Of a stretch of DNA of 64,000 nucleotides, positions 52,405 to 62,558 are shown one piece after another. A program made the translations under genes and the position numbers. Each line of letters starts with the position of its first letter. Position 1 is the stretch's first letter. The notes below the pieces were generated by a model. The model did not search any database. It was given only the letters and a program-made list of their open reading frames with translations, and was not told the DNA's origin. Source of the DNA: Kluyvera intermedia (GTDB lineage: Bacteria > Pseudomonadota > Gammaproteobacteria > Enterobacterales > Enterobacteriaceae); assembly GCF_021440345.1 (NCBI RefSeq), contig NZ_JAKCNS010000039.1, forward strand, positions 1 through 64,000, given 5' to 3'.

Positions 52405-53685
52405 ATGAGCAAATCTGAAAATCTCTATAGCGCTGCGCGTGAACTGATTCCCGGCGGCGTGAACTCGCCGGTACGTGCCTTCACCGGCGTTGGCGGCACG
52501 CCGCTGTTTATCGAACGTGCGGACGGCGCGTATCTGTATGACGTCGATGGCAAAGCCTATATCGATTATGTCGGTTCCTGGGGGCCGATGGTGCTGGGCC
52601 ACAACCACCCCGCCATCCGTAATGCGGTGATTGAAGCGGCAGAGCGCGGCCTGAGTTTCGGCGCGCCGACCGAAATGGAAGTGACCATGGCCAAGCTGGT
52701 GACCGAACTGGTGCCAACCATGGACATGGTACGCATGGTGAACTCCGGTACCGAAGCCACCATGAGCGCCATTCGTCTGGCGCGCGGTTTTACCGGTCGC
52801 GACAAAATCATCAAATTTGAAGGCTGCTACCACGGCCACGCCGACTGCCTGCTGGTGAAAGCCGGCTCCGGCGCGCTGACCCTCGGCCAGCCGAACTCAC
52901 CGGGCGTACCGGCTGATTTCGCCAAACATACCCTTACCTGCACCTATAACGATCTGGCATCTGTACGCGCGGCGTTCGAGCAGTTCCCGCAGGAAGTCGC
53001 TTGTATCATCGTTGAGCCTGTTGCCGGCAACATGAACTGCATCCCGCCACAGCCGGAGTTCCTGCCAGGCCTGCGCGCCCTGTGCGACGAGTTCGGCGCG
53101 CTGCTGATTATAGATGAAGTGATGACCGGCTTCCGCGTGGCGCTGGCCGGTGCGCAGGATTATTACGGCGTGGTGCCGGATCTGACCTGCCTTGGCAAAA
53201 TCATCGGTGGCGGTATGCCGGTGGGTGCCTTCGGTGGTCGTCGTGACGTGATGGACGCGCTGGCACCAACCGGCCCGGTTTACCAGGCGGGAACGCTTTC
53301 TGGTAACCCGATCGCCATGGCGGCAGGCTTTGCCTGTCTGACTGAAGTCGCACAGCCTGGCGTACATGAAACCCTCACCGAGCTGACCAACCAGCTGGCG
53401 CAAGGCCTGCTGGATGCAGCGAAAGATGCGGGCATTCCGCTGGTCGTTAACAACGTGGGCGGCATGTTTGGTATTTTCTTCACCGATGCAAAAGAAGTGA
53501 CCTGCTATCAGGACGTGCTGAAGTGCGACGTTGAGCGCTTTAAGCGCTTCTTCCATCTGATGCTGGATGAAGGCGTGTATCTGGCGCCGTCGGCGTTTGA
53601 AGCGGGCTTTATGTCCATCGCCCACAGCGAAGAAGATATCGACAATACCATCGACGCGGCGCGTCGGGTATTTGCCCAGCTGTAA
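52405..53685 (+). CDS. hemL: Glutamate-1-semialdehyde 2,1-aminomutase
   Basis: HemL is a PLP enzyme that converts glutamate-1-semialdehyde to 5-aminolevulinate in the C5 haem pathway. The 426 residues equal E. coli, with the PLP lysine near 265 in [16 protein letters not shown] and the conserved DEVMTGFRV stretch. Upstream (52234-52404) no gene is seen, and the right edge of the accessory island lies there. Confidence 0.97.
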   Translation: MSKSENLYSAARELIPGGVNSPVRAFTGVGGTPLFIERADGAYLYDVDGKAYIDYVGSWGPMVLGHNHPAIRNAVIEAAERGLSFGAPTEMEVTMAKLVTELVPTMDMVRMVNSGTEATMSAIRLARGFTGRDKIIKFEGCYHGHADCLLVKAGSGALTLGQPNSPGVPADFAKHTLTCTYNDLASVRAAFEQFPQEVACIIVEPVAGNMNCIPPQPEFLPGLRALCDEFGALLIIDEVMTGFRVALAGAQDYYGVVPDLTCLGKIIGGGMPVGAFGGRRDVMDALAPTGPVYQAGTLSGNPIAMAAGFACLTEVAQPGVHETLTELTNQLAQGLLDAAKDAGIPLVVNNVGGMFGIFFTDAKEVTCYQDVLKCDVERFKRFFHLMLDEGVYLAPSAFEAGFMSIAHSEEDIDNTIDAARRVFAQL

Positions 53686-53696
53686 TTGAGCGTACT

Positions 53697-53715
53697 TGCC
53701 GGGTCTGGCCCGGCA
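53697..53715. repeat. REP-like hairpin after hemL
   Basis: A 7-bp inverted repeat TGCCGGG / CCCGGCA with a 5-base loop lies 12 bases after hemL, close to a second hairpin containing GCCGGATAAGC. The pair looks like degraded REP/BIME-type units, but neither matches the full E. coli consensus. Confidence 0.45.
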
Positions 53716-53734
53716 GACATGAAAGTTATCTCTG

Positions 53735-53766
53735 AAAGCCGGATAAGCGCATGCTTATCCGGCTTT
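53735..53766. terminator. Convergent terminator between hemL and fhuB
   Basis: The 14-bp stem AAAGCCGGATAAGC / GCTTATCCGGCTTT with loop GCAT and a T run serves both convergent genes. Its core resembles a REP unit. Confidence 0.9.
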
Positions 53767-53767
53767 T

Positions 53768-55750
53768 TTATCGGCTCTGCTTTCTTAGCAGGTAGATAAA
53801 GTACGGTGCGCCAATAAAGGTCGACAGCAGCCCTGCCGGGATCTGATACGGGAACATCAGCATGCGCCCACACCAGTCGGCGAACACCAGCAGCAGCCCG
53901 CCAATCAATGCCGAAATCACGATATGTGGCATCGTCCGGCGGAACCCCATCATTCGCGCAATATGTGGCGCCATCAGCCCGACGAAGCTCAGCGGCCCGA
54001 TGGTCAGCGTTGCCGCCGCCGTCAGACATGCCGCCAGCAGCAGCAGGCCGACGCGCGCAGGCGTCAGTGCCATCCCAATCGAGCGAGCCGTTTCACCGCC
54101 GAGCGGTAAGATAGTGAGCCAGCGACGACACATCGGCACCAGCAGCAACAGCAGCAACATGGCAATCGCCGATTGCACCACCTGCTTACCGGTGGCGTTG
54201 TAGGTCGAGCCGGAGATCCACGTCAGAATTTGCGCCATGCGCGGATCGCCGCTGGCCTGGAGCATCATCAGCAGCATGGTGAAGGCAGTACTCAGCGCCA
54301 TCCCGGCCAGCAACATGCGCTGTGGTGAAAAACCGCCGCGTCCGGCTGCAACGAGGATTACGATGAGCGTAACCGCAGCGCCAAGGCTGCCGGCGGGCAA
54401 CAGCCAGCCAAAAGCATTTCCCGGCACCATAAACAGCATCAACACCACGCCAAACGCAGCGCCTGAGCTTATTCCCAACACTTCCGGGCTGGCCATTGGG
54501 TTGCCGGTTAAGCGCTGAATAATACAGCCAGCCACCGCCAGCATCACCCCGGCAATCAGCGCCGATGCGATACGTGGCCAGCGCCACTGCAGCAATTCAT
54601 CAAGCAGCGTACCGGTTGCCCAGTGCCAGCCTTGTGCATCCCGCCCCAGCGCCAGTGCAACAGCGACGCCCGCCAGTAAAATGACCAGGCCGCCCAGCGC
54701 AAACCACTGCACGTGATGCCGCTCATTTGCCACGCTATCGCTGGCGTTCATCGATGGCGCACTCATGCTGCGTAAGCGTGGCAGCAGCCACAGCAGCAGA
54801 GGCGCGCCAATCAGCGCCGTCACCGAGCCCGTAGAGACTTCCATCCACACGCGGGTCAGCCAGAGAATCAACTGATCCGAAAGCCAGAGGATCAGCGCAC
54901 CAATCAGCGGCGCTAATAGCAGGCGCGACAGCAGACGCCGCGCACCGAGCATTTTCGCCAGCAGCGGCGCGAACAGGCCGATAAAACCAATGATCCCGAC
55001 CGCATTCACCAGCAAGGCGCTGATCACAATAGCCAGCGTCAGCGCGCCCAAACGCGCTAATGACAACGCCAGCCCCAGATTGCGGGCCACACCGTCATCA
55101 AGCCCCATCAGGGTCAGCGGACGCAGCAGCAGCAGGGTCAGCATCACACCGCCCAACAGCTGCGGCCACAGGCGCTGCACCACGCTCCAGTCGGTCTGCG
55201 TCAGCGTCCCGGTACTCCACAGGAACATGCTTTGCAGTTGGTCGTGATGGAATAGCACCATCAGCTGATTGATAGCCCCGCAGTACAGGCTCACCACCAG
55301 CCCTGCCAGAATCAGCGTTACCGGCGAAAGGCGTTTGCCCCACGCCACGCCGAACACCAGCGCACCGACAATACACGCCCCCGCCAGCGCCGCGAATTGC
55401 GAAGTCAGAACGCCCGGAAGCGCCCACAGCGTGGTGACGGTCATACCGAGCTGCGCGCCGGTCGCCACGCCAAGCGTGGTCGGCTCCGCCAGTGGATTGC
55501 GCAACACCTGCTGGAACAACACGCCAACAAGGCCCAATCCGGCACCAACCAGCAGCGAAATCGTCAGGCGCGGCAGCAGGCTGTAGTGGAAGAGCATCTG
55601 GTCGATAGCGTCAATATCCGGCTGACGCATCGCCTTAAACCACTGGCTATTAGGTAACGCGATGTTGAAGTTAAACCAGGTCAGCGTCAGTGCAGTAACA
55701 AACAGCACTAACAGCAAGATGGCGGCAAATGGCGACAGTTTCGCTTTCAC
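53768..55750 (-). CDS. fhuB: Ferrichrome/hydroxamate ABC transporter permease FhuB
   Basis: FhuB is the inner-membrane channel for Fe3+-hydroxamates. The 660 residues equal E. coli. It is a fused dimer with two homologous halves (about 1-330 and 345-660), each with around ten hydrophobic helices and a glycine-rich ATPase-contact loop. Its ATG overlaps the fhuD stop by 4 bases. It is last in fhuA-fhuC-fhuD-fhuB. Confidence 0.97.
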   Translation of the reverse strand: MKAKLSPFAAILLLVLFVTALTLTWFNFNIALPNSQWFKAMRQPDIDAIDQMLFHYSLLPRLTISLLVGAGLGLVGVLFQQVLRNPLAEPTTLGVATGAQLGMTVTTLWALPGVLTSQFAALAGACIVGALVFGVAWGKRLSPVTLILAGLVVSLYCGAINQLMVLFHHDQLQSMFLWSTGTLTQTDWSVVQRLWPQLLGGVMLTLLLLRPLTLMGLDDGVARNLGLALSLARLGALTLAIVISALLVNAVGIIGFIGLFAPLLAKMLGARRLLSRLLLAPLIGALILWLSDQLILWLTRVWMEVSTGSVTALIGAPLLLWLLPRLRSMSAPSMNASDSVANERHHVQWFALGGLVILLAGVAVALALGRDAQGWHWATGTLLDELLQWRWPRIASALIAGVMLAVAGCIIQRLTGNPMASPEVLGISSGAAFGVVLMLFMVPGNAFGWLLPAGSLGAAVTLIVILVAAGRGGFSPQRMLLAGMALSTAFTMLLMMLQASGDPRMAQILTWISGSTYNATGKQVVQSAIAMLLLLLLVPMCRRWLTILPLGGETARSIGMALTPARVGLLLLAACLTAAATLTIGPLSFVGLMAPHIARMMGFRRTMPHIVISALIGGLLLVFADWCGRMLMFPYQIPAGLLSTFIGAPYFIYLLRKQSR

Positions 55751-56640
55751 GCCTTGCCTCCGAGAGAATTATCCAGAATCCGCGCAAAGTTCATTGCCGA
55801 TAGCGTCGCACCGTAGAACCATACCGCCGGAACAATCTGCAGACGGTTAGCGCGGACGAACGGCATCGCCTGCCACAGCGGCGTGGCCTCAAGCTGACGC
55901 ATTTGCGCGGCGTTGCCGTGATCAAAACACAGCACATCGACGTCTTTATAGGCCGCAAGACGGTCGATCCCGACCGCCGTGCTGCCCCAAAAATTGGTCT
56001 CACCCTGCCAGGCGTTTTTCACTCCCAGGCGGTCCAGAATTTCCTGGAACAGGCAGTTAGGGCCAAACACCAGCATGTGGCGCGGATCCAGCAGTGAAAC
56101 CATCAGCAGCGGACGGTCGCCACGTTGTTTAAATCGTGGCTTCAGGCCATCGATAAAAGCATCGAACTCCGCCAGATGGCGCTGCGCCACCGCCTGTTTG
56201 TCCAGCATCTCCGCCATTTCCAGCAGCGAACGACGCGCCTGTGCCAGCGGGAGTTTGCCGTCGCTGAAGGCAAAGCTGCGGCCTGGGGCGATTCTTGCGA
56301 GGATTTCTGGCGAAGGGCCATAACCGGCTGACCAAACGAGCATCGAGGGCTTCATCTGCGTCAACAGTTCAAGATTGGGTTCAGTACGTAAGCCGACGTC
56401 AATCACCGACTCCGGCAGCGCCGGTTCGTTGACCCACATCCGGTAGTTGGGGATATCCGCCACGCCGTAGGGCGTCACGCCCAGCGCCAGCATCAGCTCA
56501 ACGGGCAGCCACTCCAGCGCCACGATACGCTCAGCGCTCACCGGCGCGGCCTGCGCTTTTTGCATCTGCCACAGCAGCGGAGACAGCGCCATTGCCGTCA
56601 GTAAACGACGGCGGCTAATCCGATTATCAACCATCATCAA
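55747..56640 (-). CDS. fhuD: Ferrichrome/hydroxamate-binding periplasmic protein FhuD
   Basis: FhuD binds ferrichrome, aerobactin and coprogen in the periplasm and delivers them to FhuBC. The 297-residue precursor has a twin-arginine signal (SRRRLLTAMAL, residues 9-19) as in E. coli. Three consecutive Met codons leave the first residue uncertain. It overlaps fhuC and fhuB by 4 bases each. Confidence 0.95.
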   Translation of the reverse strand: MMMVDNRISRRRLLTAMALSPLLWQMQKAQAAPVSAERIVALEWLPVELMLALGVTPYGVADIPNYRMWVNEPALPESVIDVGLRTEPNLELLTQMKPSMLVWSAGYGPSPEILARIAPGRSFAFSDGKLPLAQARRSLLEMAEMLDKQAVAQRHLAEFDAFIDGLKPRFKQRGDRPLLMVSLLDPRHMLVFGPNCLFQEILDRLGVKNAWQGETNFWGSTAVGIDRLAAYKDVDVLCFDHGNAAQMRQLEATPLWQAMPFVRANRLQIVPAVWFYGATLSAMNFARILDNSLGGKA

Positions 56641-57434
56641 TAGACAAAACTTACCGGTGCAGCACCGGCTGGATGAGGCAGGATGCCCATTGGAATACCG
56701 TAGATTTTTTCCAGCGTTTCGCTGCGCATCAGTTCATTCGGCGTGCCCTGAGCAATCATCTCACCGCCGCGCAGCGCCACCAGGTAATCACAATAGCGCG
56801 CCGCCATATTGATATCGTGCAGCACAGCAATGACCGTCAGTCCGCGCTGTTCGCTTAAGCGGTGTACCAGCGCCAGGACATCAACCTGATGGGCAATATC
56901 CAGCGCCGAGGTCGGTTCATCCAGCAGCAGGCAACGGCTGTCCTGCGCCACCAGCATGGCAATCCACGCACGCTGGCGCTCACCACCGGAGAGGCTATCA
57001 ACCAGGCGCTGCGCCAGCGGTTTTAATCCTACCAGCGCTATCGCCTCATCCACTTTCTCGCGATCGGCGACGCCAAAACGCCCCAATGCGCCGTGCCACG
57101 GGTAGCGGCCAATGGCCACCAACTCGCGCACCGTCATCCCTTCCGCCGGTGGTAATTGCTGCGGCAGATAGGCAACTTTGCGGGCAAATGCTTTGCTGTT
57201 CCAGCTTTCCAGCGGCTGGCTATCCAGCAGGATATCGCCTTCTGACGGTGGCTGATGGCGGCCGAGCATTTTCAGTAGCGTGGATTTACCCGAACCGTTA
57301 TGGCCGATAAGACCCGTCACTTTGCCCGCAGGGAACGTTAAGGAAAGCGGATGAAGCAGAGTACGGCCTGGAACGCGAAAAACGACCTGTTCCAGAGAAA
57401 AGGTCGTATCAGAGTGAGTTGTGTTGTCCTGCAT
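56637..57434 (-). CDS. fhuC: Ferrichrome ABC transporter ATP-binding protein FhuC
   Basis: FhuC is the ATPase of the FhuBCD importer. From ATG 57434 it has 265 residues, equal to E. coli, with Walker A GHNGSGKS, the LSGGERQR signature and Walker B CLLLDEPTSALD. The upstream ATG at 57446 adds four residues and is less likely. A GC-rich hairpin separates it from fhuA. Confidence 0.96.
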   Translation of the reverse strand: MQDNTTHSDTTFSLEQVVFRVPGRTLLHPLSLTFPAGKVTGLIGHNGSGKSTLLKMLGRHQPPSEGDILLDSQPLESWNSKAFARKVAYLPQQLPPAEGMTVRELVAIGRYPWHGALGRFGVADREKVDEAIALVGLKPLAQRLVDSLSGGERQRAWIAMLVAQDSRCLLLDEPTSALDIAHQVDVLALVHRLSEQRGLTVIAVLHDINMAARYCDYLVALRGGEMIAQGTPNELMRSETLEKIYGIPMGILPHPAGAAPVSFVY

Positions 57435-57452
57435 AACCGTCAACATGTTAAA

Positions 57453-57473
57453 GGGCGCGGAAAATCCGCGCCC
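57453..57473 (-). terminator. Intercistronic hairpin between fhuA and fhuC
   Basis: A 9-bp GC-rich stem (GGGCGCGGA / TCCGCGCCC) with an AAA loop lies in the 48-base gap and is followed on the minus strand by TTTAACATG. It is probably a partial terminator or an mRNA-stability hairpin making fhuA more abundant than fhuCDB. Confidence 0.7.
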
Positions 57474-57482
57474 TGGAGGTGG

Positions 57483-59669
57483 TTAGAAACGGAACGTTGC
57501 GGTAGCAACGACCTGACGCTCTGCGCCCCAGAAGCAACCATAAGTCTGGAAGCAGCTAGAAACGTATTCACGATCGAGCAGGTTATTCACGTTAACAGCA
57601 ACGCTGGAACCCGCCATACCGAAGCGAGCCAAATCGTATTTCACGACCGCATCCATCACTGCGGCACTACCCACTTTGAAGGTATTCGCAGGGTCGCCGT
57701 AGCTTGAACCAATAAAGCGACCACCGGTACCCAGAGTCAGGCCAGACAGAATTCCATCATGGAAGGTGTAATCCCCCCACAGAGATGCCATATTCTGAGG
57801 AACTTGCTCAACGTTATTACCCTTCAGATTCGTATCTTTGGTGTATTCAGCATCGGTATAGGTATACGAAGCGGTTACGTTGATATTGGCGTTAACCGCC
57901 GCTTTCGCTTCAAATTCGAAACCTTGAGAACGCACTTCGCCCGATGGAACTTGCAGGGTAGGGTTGTTCGGATCGGTTGTCAGAGTGTTCGTTTTGGTCA
58001 GGTGGTATGCCGCTGCCGTAATAACAATCGGCATATCTTTCGGCACATATTTCACACCCGCTTCATACTGCTCACCTTTGGATGGCGCAAAAGCCATACG
58101 TGGTTTGCTATAGAGATCGAATGCGTTTGGTTCAAACGATTGGCTGTAGCTTACATATGGCGTAATACCATTATCGAACAGGTAGTTTACGCCACCACGC
58201 CAGGTGAACTGGTGATCATTACGCTCAATATATCCCCTCTGGGTGGTTGAGTTCTCGCGAATTGTCGTCGCTTGCTGTGACCAATCGTAACGACCGCCAA
58301 GGGTGAAGACCCACTTATCCCACTCGGCCTGATCCTGAACATAGATACCCGTTTGCTTGGTTTCGTTCATCTGATATGGCTCAGAACTTCCAAAAGCAAA
58401 ATATTCCGGGGTATAGCCACTATAAAGATCAATAGATGGCGCAGAACCAAATTTAGTGTTCATATCGTTGCGCATACGCATGAAATCGACACCCGTCAGT
58501 AAGGTGTGATCAACCATGCCGGTCGCAAATTTGCTTTCCAGTTGTGTATCAACACTAAAGTTCTGCAGGCGTTCGTTATCAACTACGGTACCACGATTAA
58601 GCGTATGCCCATCCGCAGCGATACCTGTTCCATATACGCTTTGTTGTGCTGTTTTCATTTCTGAGAAACGTAGATTCTGACGTACAGTGAAGGTGTCATT
58701 GAAACCGTGTTCGAAGCTGTATCCAACCATTTTCTGGTTACGACTATAGCTGTTGTTCGACGCGCCTTCGTTGAAATCTGTCGGTAAGCGCTTGCCATTT
58801 GGTAACGGCTCAACGGTACCTTCTTTCGGCAACCAGCCGTAATAACCTGTTTCCGGCTCATTCTGGAAGTAGGACAAGAAAGTAAAGTTGGTTTTATCAT
58901 CCGGGCGCCAGGAGAAAGATGGCGCGATTGTATAACGTTGGGACTCTGAGCTTTTCTGCTGTTCGTTGGTTGAACGCGCCAGCCCGGTCAAGCGGTATGA
59001 AAATTCACCGTTATCATCCAATGCATCACTAAAATCGAACCCAGTCTGGAACAGATTGTTGGTTCCCATTTTGAACTGGATTTCTTTAAGCGGTTCAGTG
59101 GTAGGGCGTTTACTCACCATTGAGATAATCCCACCCGGGTTGCTCTTACCATACAACACGGAGGTTGGCCCACGCATCAACTCTACGCGTTCCAGCATAT
59201 AAGGATCGATAACCGCATCGTTGTAGAAGTTACCCTGCAGCTTTAAACCATCAAGATAGTTATTCTGGCTGAGACCAACAGAGGTAAAACCACGAATACT
59301 AACGAAGTCATAGGTATTTGATGCACCACGGTTACTCACAACAACGCCTGGTGTGTAGCCCAATGCCTCTTTAACTGAACGAGACTGATGGATTTGCATC
59401 TCTTCGTTGGTCACGACTGAAACAGACTGCGGCGTCTTTTCAATCGGGGTATCCGTTTTGGTTGCCGTTGCCGAGTGCTTTGCAGCAATCGTCGCTGCCG
59501 GGCCCCAGGCACTTTCCTGGACCGCTGGAGCTGCGGTAACGGTGATGGTTTCTTCTTTCGGTTTATCTGCAGCCTGTGCGTAAACAGACATGCCGCTAAC
59601 CGCTGTGGCGACTACGACTGCGAGTTTACGCAGCGAGTGGGTTGGCTGAGCAGTTTTAGGACGCGCCAT
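57483..59669 (-). CDS. fhuA: Ferrichrome outer-membrane TonB-dependent receptor FhuA
   Basis: FhuA is a 22-strand receptor for ferrichrome. The 728-residue precursor (E. coli 747) has a signal peptide ending AQA at 33, a TonB box (ETITVTAA, about 40-47), a plug domain (about 50-190) and a barrel ending in the terminal Phe. The start at 59669 (MARPKTAQP) matches E. coli, and the frame open to 59780 lies over the promoter. The large surface loop L4 is much shorter than in E. coli and lacks its two cysteines, while the C-terminal SCFQTYGCF pair is kept. Confidence 0.95.
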   Translation of the reverse strand: MARPKTAQPTHSLRKLAVVVATAVSGMSVYAQAADKPKEETITVTAAPAVQESAWGPAATIAAKHSATATKTDTPIEKTPQSVSVVTNEEMQIHQSRSVKEALGYTPGVVVSNRGASNTYDFVSIRGFTSVGLSQNNYLDGLKLQGNFYNDAVIDPYMLERVELMRGPTSVLYGKSNPGGIISMVSKRPTTEPLKEIQFKMGTNNLFQTGFDFSDALDDNGEFSYRLTGLARSTNEQQKSSESQRYTIAPSFSWRPDDKTNFTFLSYFQNEPETGYYGWLPKEGTVEPLPNGKRLPTDFNEGASNNSYSRNQKMVGYSFEHGFNDTFTVRQNLRFSEMKTAQQSVYGTGIAADGHTLNRGTVVDNERLQNFSVDTQLESKFATGMVDHTLLTGVDFMRMRNDMNTKFGSAPSIDLYSGYTPEYFAFGSSEPYQMNETKQTGIYVQDQAEWDKWVFTLGGRYDWSQQATTIRENSTTQRGYIERNDHQFTWRGGVNYLFDNGITPYVSYSQSFEPNAFDLYSKPRMAFAPSKGEQYEAGVKYVPKDMPIVITAAAYHLTKTNTLTTDPNNPTLQVPSGEVRSQGFEFEAKAAVNANINVTASYTYTDAEYTKDTNLKGNNVEQVPQNMASLWGDYTFHDGILSGLTLGTGGRFIGSSYGDPANTFKVGSAAVMDAVVKYDLARFGMAGSSVAVNVNNLLDREYVSSCFQTYGCFWGAERQVVATATFRF

Positions 59670-59689
59670 TGGTATATCTCTAATGAAGT

Positions 59690-59722
59690 GAATGATAACG
59701 TAAACGAGAATTATTATTATAA
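59690..59722 (-). promoter_or_regulatory. Fur-controlled fhuA promoter region
   Basis: On the minus strand, TATAATAATAAT followed by TCTCGTTTACGTTATC contains repeated (A/G)ATAAT hexamers characteristic of Fur boxes. It matches the E. coli fhuA upstream region closely. Fe2+-Fur would repress fhuACDB here. It lies 21-53 bases upstream of the fhuA start. Confidence 0.75.
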
Positions 59723-59842
59723 CCGCAAGCATGATAGGACAGCCGATGGACGCATAGCAAGCGATATAAGCCCCTACCATAATTAAGGGGTTAAGAAATA
59801 AACAGATGAAATAATGGCGTTAAAAAAAAGAAAAAAGAGATG

Positions 59843-59871
59843 AAAAAAAAGCCCCTGTATCACACAGAGGC
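59843..59871 (-). terminator. Terminator after mrcB
   Basis: On the minus strand the stem GCCTCTGT / ACAGGGGC (one G-T pair) with a 5-base loop is followed by a run of eight T. It lies between mrcB and fhuA. Confidence 0.88.
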
Positions 59872-59894
59872 CTTTTATATATCGCAAGACAGTA

Positions 59895-62438
59895 TTAGTT
59901 ACCGCCGAACATATCCTTAATCCAGCCCGCTACGCCGTCACCGTCTTTTTTCTCCTGCGCCGGCTGCTGCTGCTGTTGTTGTTGTTGCTGCTGCGGTTGA
60001 GGAGACGAATTATCAAACGGATTCGCCGACTGCTGCTGTTCTATCTGCTGCTGGCTCTGCTGGCAGAGCGCATCCGGGTCTGTCGTCCAGACCGGCAGCA
60101 TACGTAAGCCACCGCCGCCGCAGATAAAGTTGCCGTTATCATCAACGCCCATGTTGACGACATCTTCAGGCGGCGTCAGCTCCAACGCGATAGGCGATTC
60201 GCTCGCCAGGTAGCGCTGATAGATAGACATCGCACCGCTAGCACCGTACAGCTTGGTCGGCTGGTTGTTATCGCGACCGACCCAGGTAATCACCACTTCT
60301 CGCCCGTCAATCCCGGCAAACCAGGTATCGACGTTGTTGTTGGTGGTACCGGTTTTCCCTGCCAGATGCAGGTTCGGATATTTGGCACCCAGCTGACGGC
60401 CGGTACCGCGTTGAACAACCTGCTGCATGGTCCACAGCGTCATGTAAGCCGCCTGTGCCGGAACGGCACGTTCAGCCTGCGGGAAGCTCTGGTACAGCAC
60501 GGTTCCGTCTTCAGCAATCACCGAACGCAGCGCCGACAGCGGTGCACGATTCCCACCGCTGGCGATAGTCTGGAACGCCTGCGCGACTTCAATTGGCGTC
60601 AGGTTCAGCGCACCCAGCAGCATTGCCGGAACGGCGTTGAGCTGATCTTTCGGCGCCCCCAGCTTCAGCCAGGTGTCGGTCACGGCTGGCAGACCCAGCG
60701 CCATCCCGAGGTTAACGGTCGGCACGTTCATCGAACGCGTCAGCGCATCCACCAACATCACCTGGCCGCTGTAGCGACGATCGTCGTTCTGCGGTGACCA
60801 TACCTGGCCATTTGGCTGACGCAGAGCAATCGGTGCATCGGCAATCCAGGTATTCAGGCGATACTGATTCGGCTGGCTTAACGCCGTCAGATAGGTCGCC
60901 GGTTTTGCCAGAGAACCAATCGAGCGACGTGCCTGCATCGCACGGTTGTAGCCTGCAAACTGCGGTTCAGCCCCGCCAACCATGGCGCGCACTTCGCCGC
61001 TGAAGCGGTCAACCACCACCATCGCCGTTTCAAGATCGCTCAGCTTGCGCTGTTTCTTCAGTACCGGAATACCTTCAGTAGCCGCTTTCTCTGCCGCATC
61101 CTGAGCAACGGAGTCGAAGGTGGTGAAAATTTTCACCCCGGACAGGTCTTTGACCTTATCGCCCAGCTTCGCCTGCAGCTCCTGACGCACCATCTGCATA
61201 AACGCTGGCTGCGGTGAAATCACCCCACCACGCGGCTGTACGCCCAGTGGACGGGCGCTCAGCATGTCATACAGTTCCTGGTCGATAACCTTCTGCTGTT
61301 GCAGCAGGCGCAGAACCAGGTTACGACGTTCCAGCGCCAGTTTCGGGTTACGCCACGGGTTGTAGACCGAGGCCCCTTTCACCATGCCCACCAGCAGCGC
61401 CTGCTGATCAAGACTCAACTCTTCAACCGGACGGCCAAAGTAATAGAGGCTCGCCAGCGGGAAGCCGCGAATTTCATTGTCACCGCTCTGACCGAGATAC
61501 ACCTCGTTCATATACAGCTCAAGAATGCGATCTTTGCTGTAGCGGGCGTCCATGATCAGCGCCATGTACGCTTCGTTTGCCTTACGCCAGTAAGAACGTT
61601 CGCTGGAGAGGAACAGGTTTTTCACCAGCTGCTGGGTCAGCGTACTCGCCCCCTGCACCGTCCGTCCGGCGGTCAGGTTCGCCAGCACCGCACGCCCCAT
61701 CGAGTAGAAGCTAATGCCATCATGCTCATAGAAATGGCGGTCTTCGGTCGCTATCAGGGTATCAATCAGCAGATCCGGGAAACCGTTGCGCGGGACAAAC
61801 AGACGCTGCTCGCCGTTTGGCGAGGACATCATGGTAATCAGGCGCGGGTCGAGGCGGAAGAAACCGAACTGGCGGTTGCTATCCATGTTCTCGATGGTTT
61901 CCAGATGATCGCCATCAAAAGTCAGACGCGCACGCACCTGCCCTTCTTTACTGTCCGGGAAATCGAACGGGCGGCGAATCATCTCGATGCTGTTAGCCTG
62001 CACGGTGAATTCGCCCGGCCGCGTCATCGCCGTCACCTGGCGATACTGGGTTGCCGTCAGCAGCTGCACCATCTCTTTTTTACTGATGGTCATATCCGGC
62101 TCAAGGTTGACCATACGGCCATACACCGCCGCCGGAAGCTGCCAGACTTTACCGTCAATACGGCTACGGATTTTTTGATCCAGATAAACGCCGTAAATCG
62201 CCATCAATACCGCAAAGACGATGCCGAGTTTGACCAGGAACCAGAACCAGCGGTGTTTACCGCGCGGTTTGCCTCCTTTACCGCCGCCTTTACGCGAACG
62301 CGGTTTTTCATCTTCGTATTCATCATCATAATCGTCGTCATACTCATCGTCTCTGAGCTGTCGACGGCTTACCTTTTGTTTTGCCGGACGTGCAGGTTTC
62401 CCTTTCCGTCCAATCGGCTCGCGGTCATTCCCCGCCAT
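59895..62438 (-). CDS. mrcB: Penicillin-binding protein 1B
   Basis: PBP1b is the bifunctional peptidoglycan glycosyltransferase/transpeptidase of cell-wall growth, activated by LpoB. The 847-residue protein has an acidic/basic cytoplasmic tail (about 1-65), one transmembrane helix (about 67-88), a UB2H domain (about 110-200), a GT51 domain with [10 protein letters not shown], a transpeptidase domain with SLAK, SMN and KTGTTNN motifs, and a C-terminal glutamine-rich tail. ATG 62438 has GGAGAG upstream. E. coli length is 844. Confidence 0.97.
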   Translation of the reverse strand: MAGNDREPIGRKGKPARPAKQKVSRRQLRDDEYDDDYDDEYEDEKPRSRKGGGKGGKPRGKHRWFWFLVKLGIVFAVLMAIYGVYLDQKIRSRIDGKVWQLPAAVYGRMVNLEPDMTISKKEMVQLLTATQYRQVTAMTRPGEFTVQANSIEMIRRPFDFPDSKEGQVRARLTFDGDHLETIENMDSNRQFGFFRLDPRLITMMSSPNGEQRLFVPRNGFPDLLIDTLIATEDRHFYEHDGISFYSMGRAVLANLTAGRTVQGASTLTQQLVKNLFLSSERSYWRKANEAYMALIMDARYSKDRILELYMNEVYLGQSGDNEIRGFPLASLYYFGRPVEELSLDQQALLVGMVKGASVYNPWRNPKLALERRNLVLRLLQQQKVIDQELYDMLSARPLGVQPRGGVISPQPAFMQMVRQELQAKLGDKVKDLSGVKIFTTFDSVAQDAAEKAATEGIPVLKKQRKLSDLETAMVVVDRFSGEVRAMVGGAEPQFAGYNRAMQARRSIGSLAKPATYLTALSQPNQYRLNTWIADAPIALRQPNGQVWSPQNDDRRYSGQVMLVDALTRSMNVPTVNLGMALGLPAVTDTWLKLGAPKDQLNAVPAMLLGALNLTPIEVAQAFQTIASGGNRAPLSALRSVIAEDGTVLYQSFPQAERAVPAQAAYMTLWTMQQVVQRGTGRQLGAKYPNLHLAGKTGTTNNNVDTWFAGIDGREVVITWVGRDNNQPTKLYGASGAMSIYQRYLASESPIALELTPPEDVVNMGVDDNGNFICGGGGLRMLPVWTTDPDALCQQSQQQIEQQQSANPFDNSSPQPQQQQQQQQQQPAQEKKDGDGVAGWIKDMFGGN

Positions 62439-62558
62439 GCTTTCTCTCCGCAACATTCAGGCATAAAGGCCTGATTCTCAATTCTTCTGTCACAGGACAG
62501 AAGAAGATATCTCTCAATTTTGCTCCCCAGCATCAACGTCTCAGCCGGGCTAGTACCA

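Noticed and set aside
61299-62474. 391-codon frame antisense to mrcB
   Set aside because: It is a shadow of mrcB on the opposite strand, with His/Arg/Gln-rich composition and no family resemblance.
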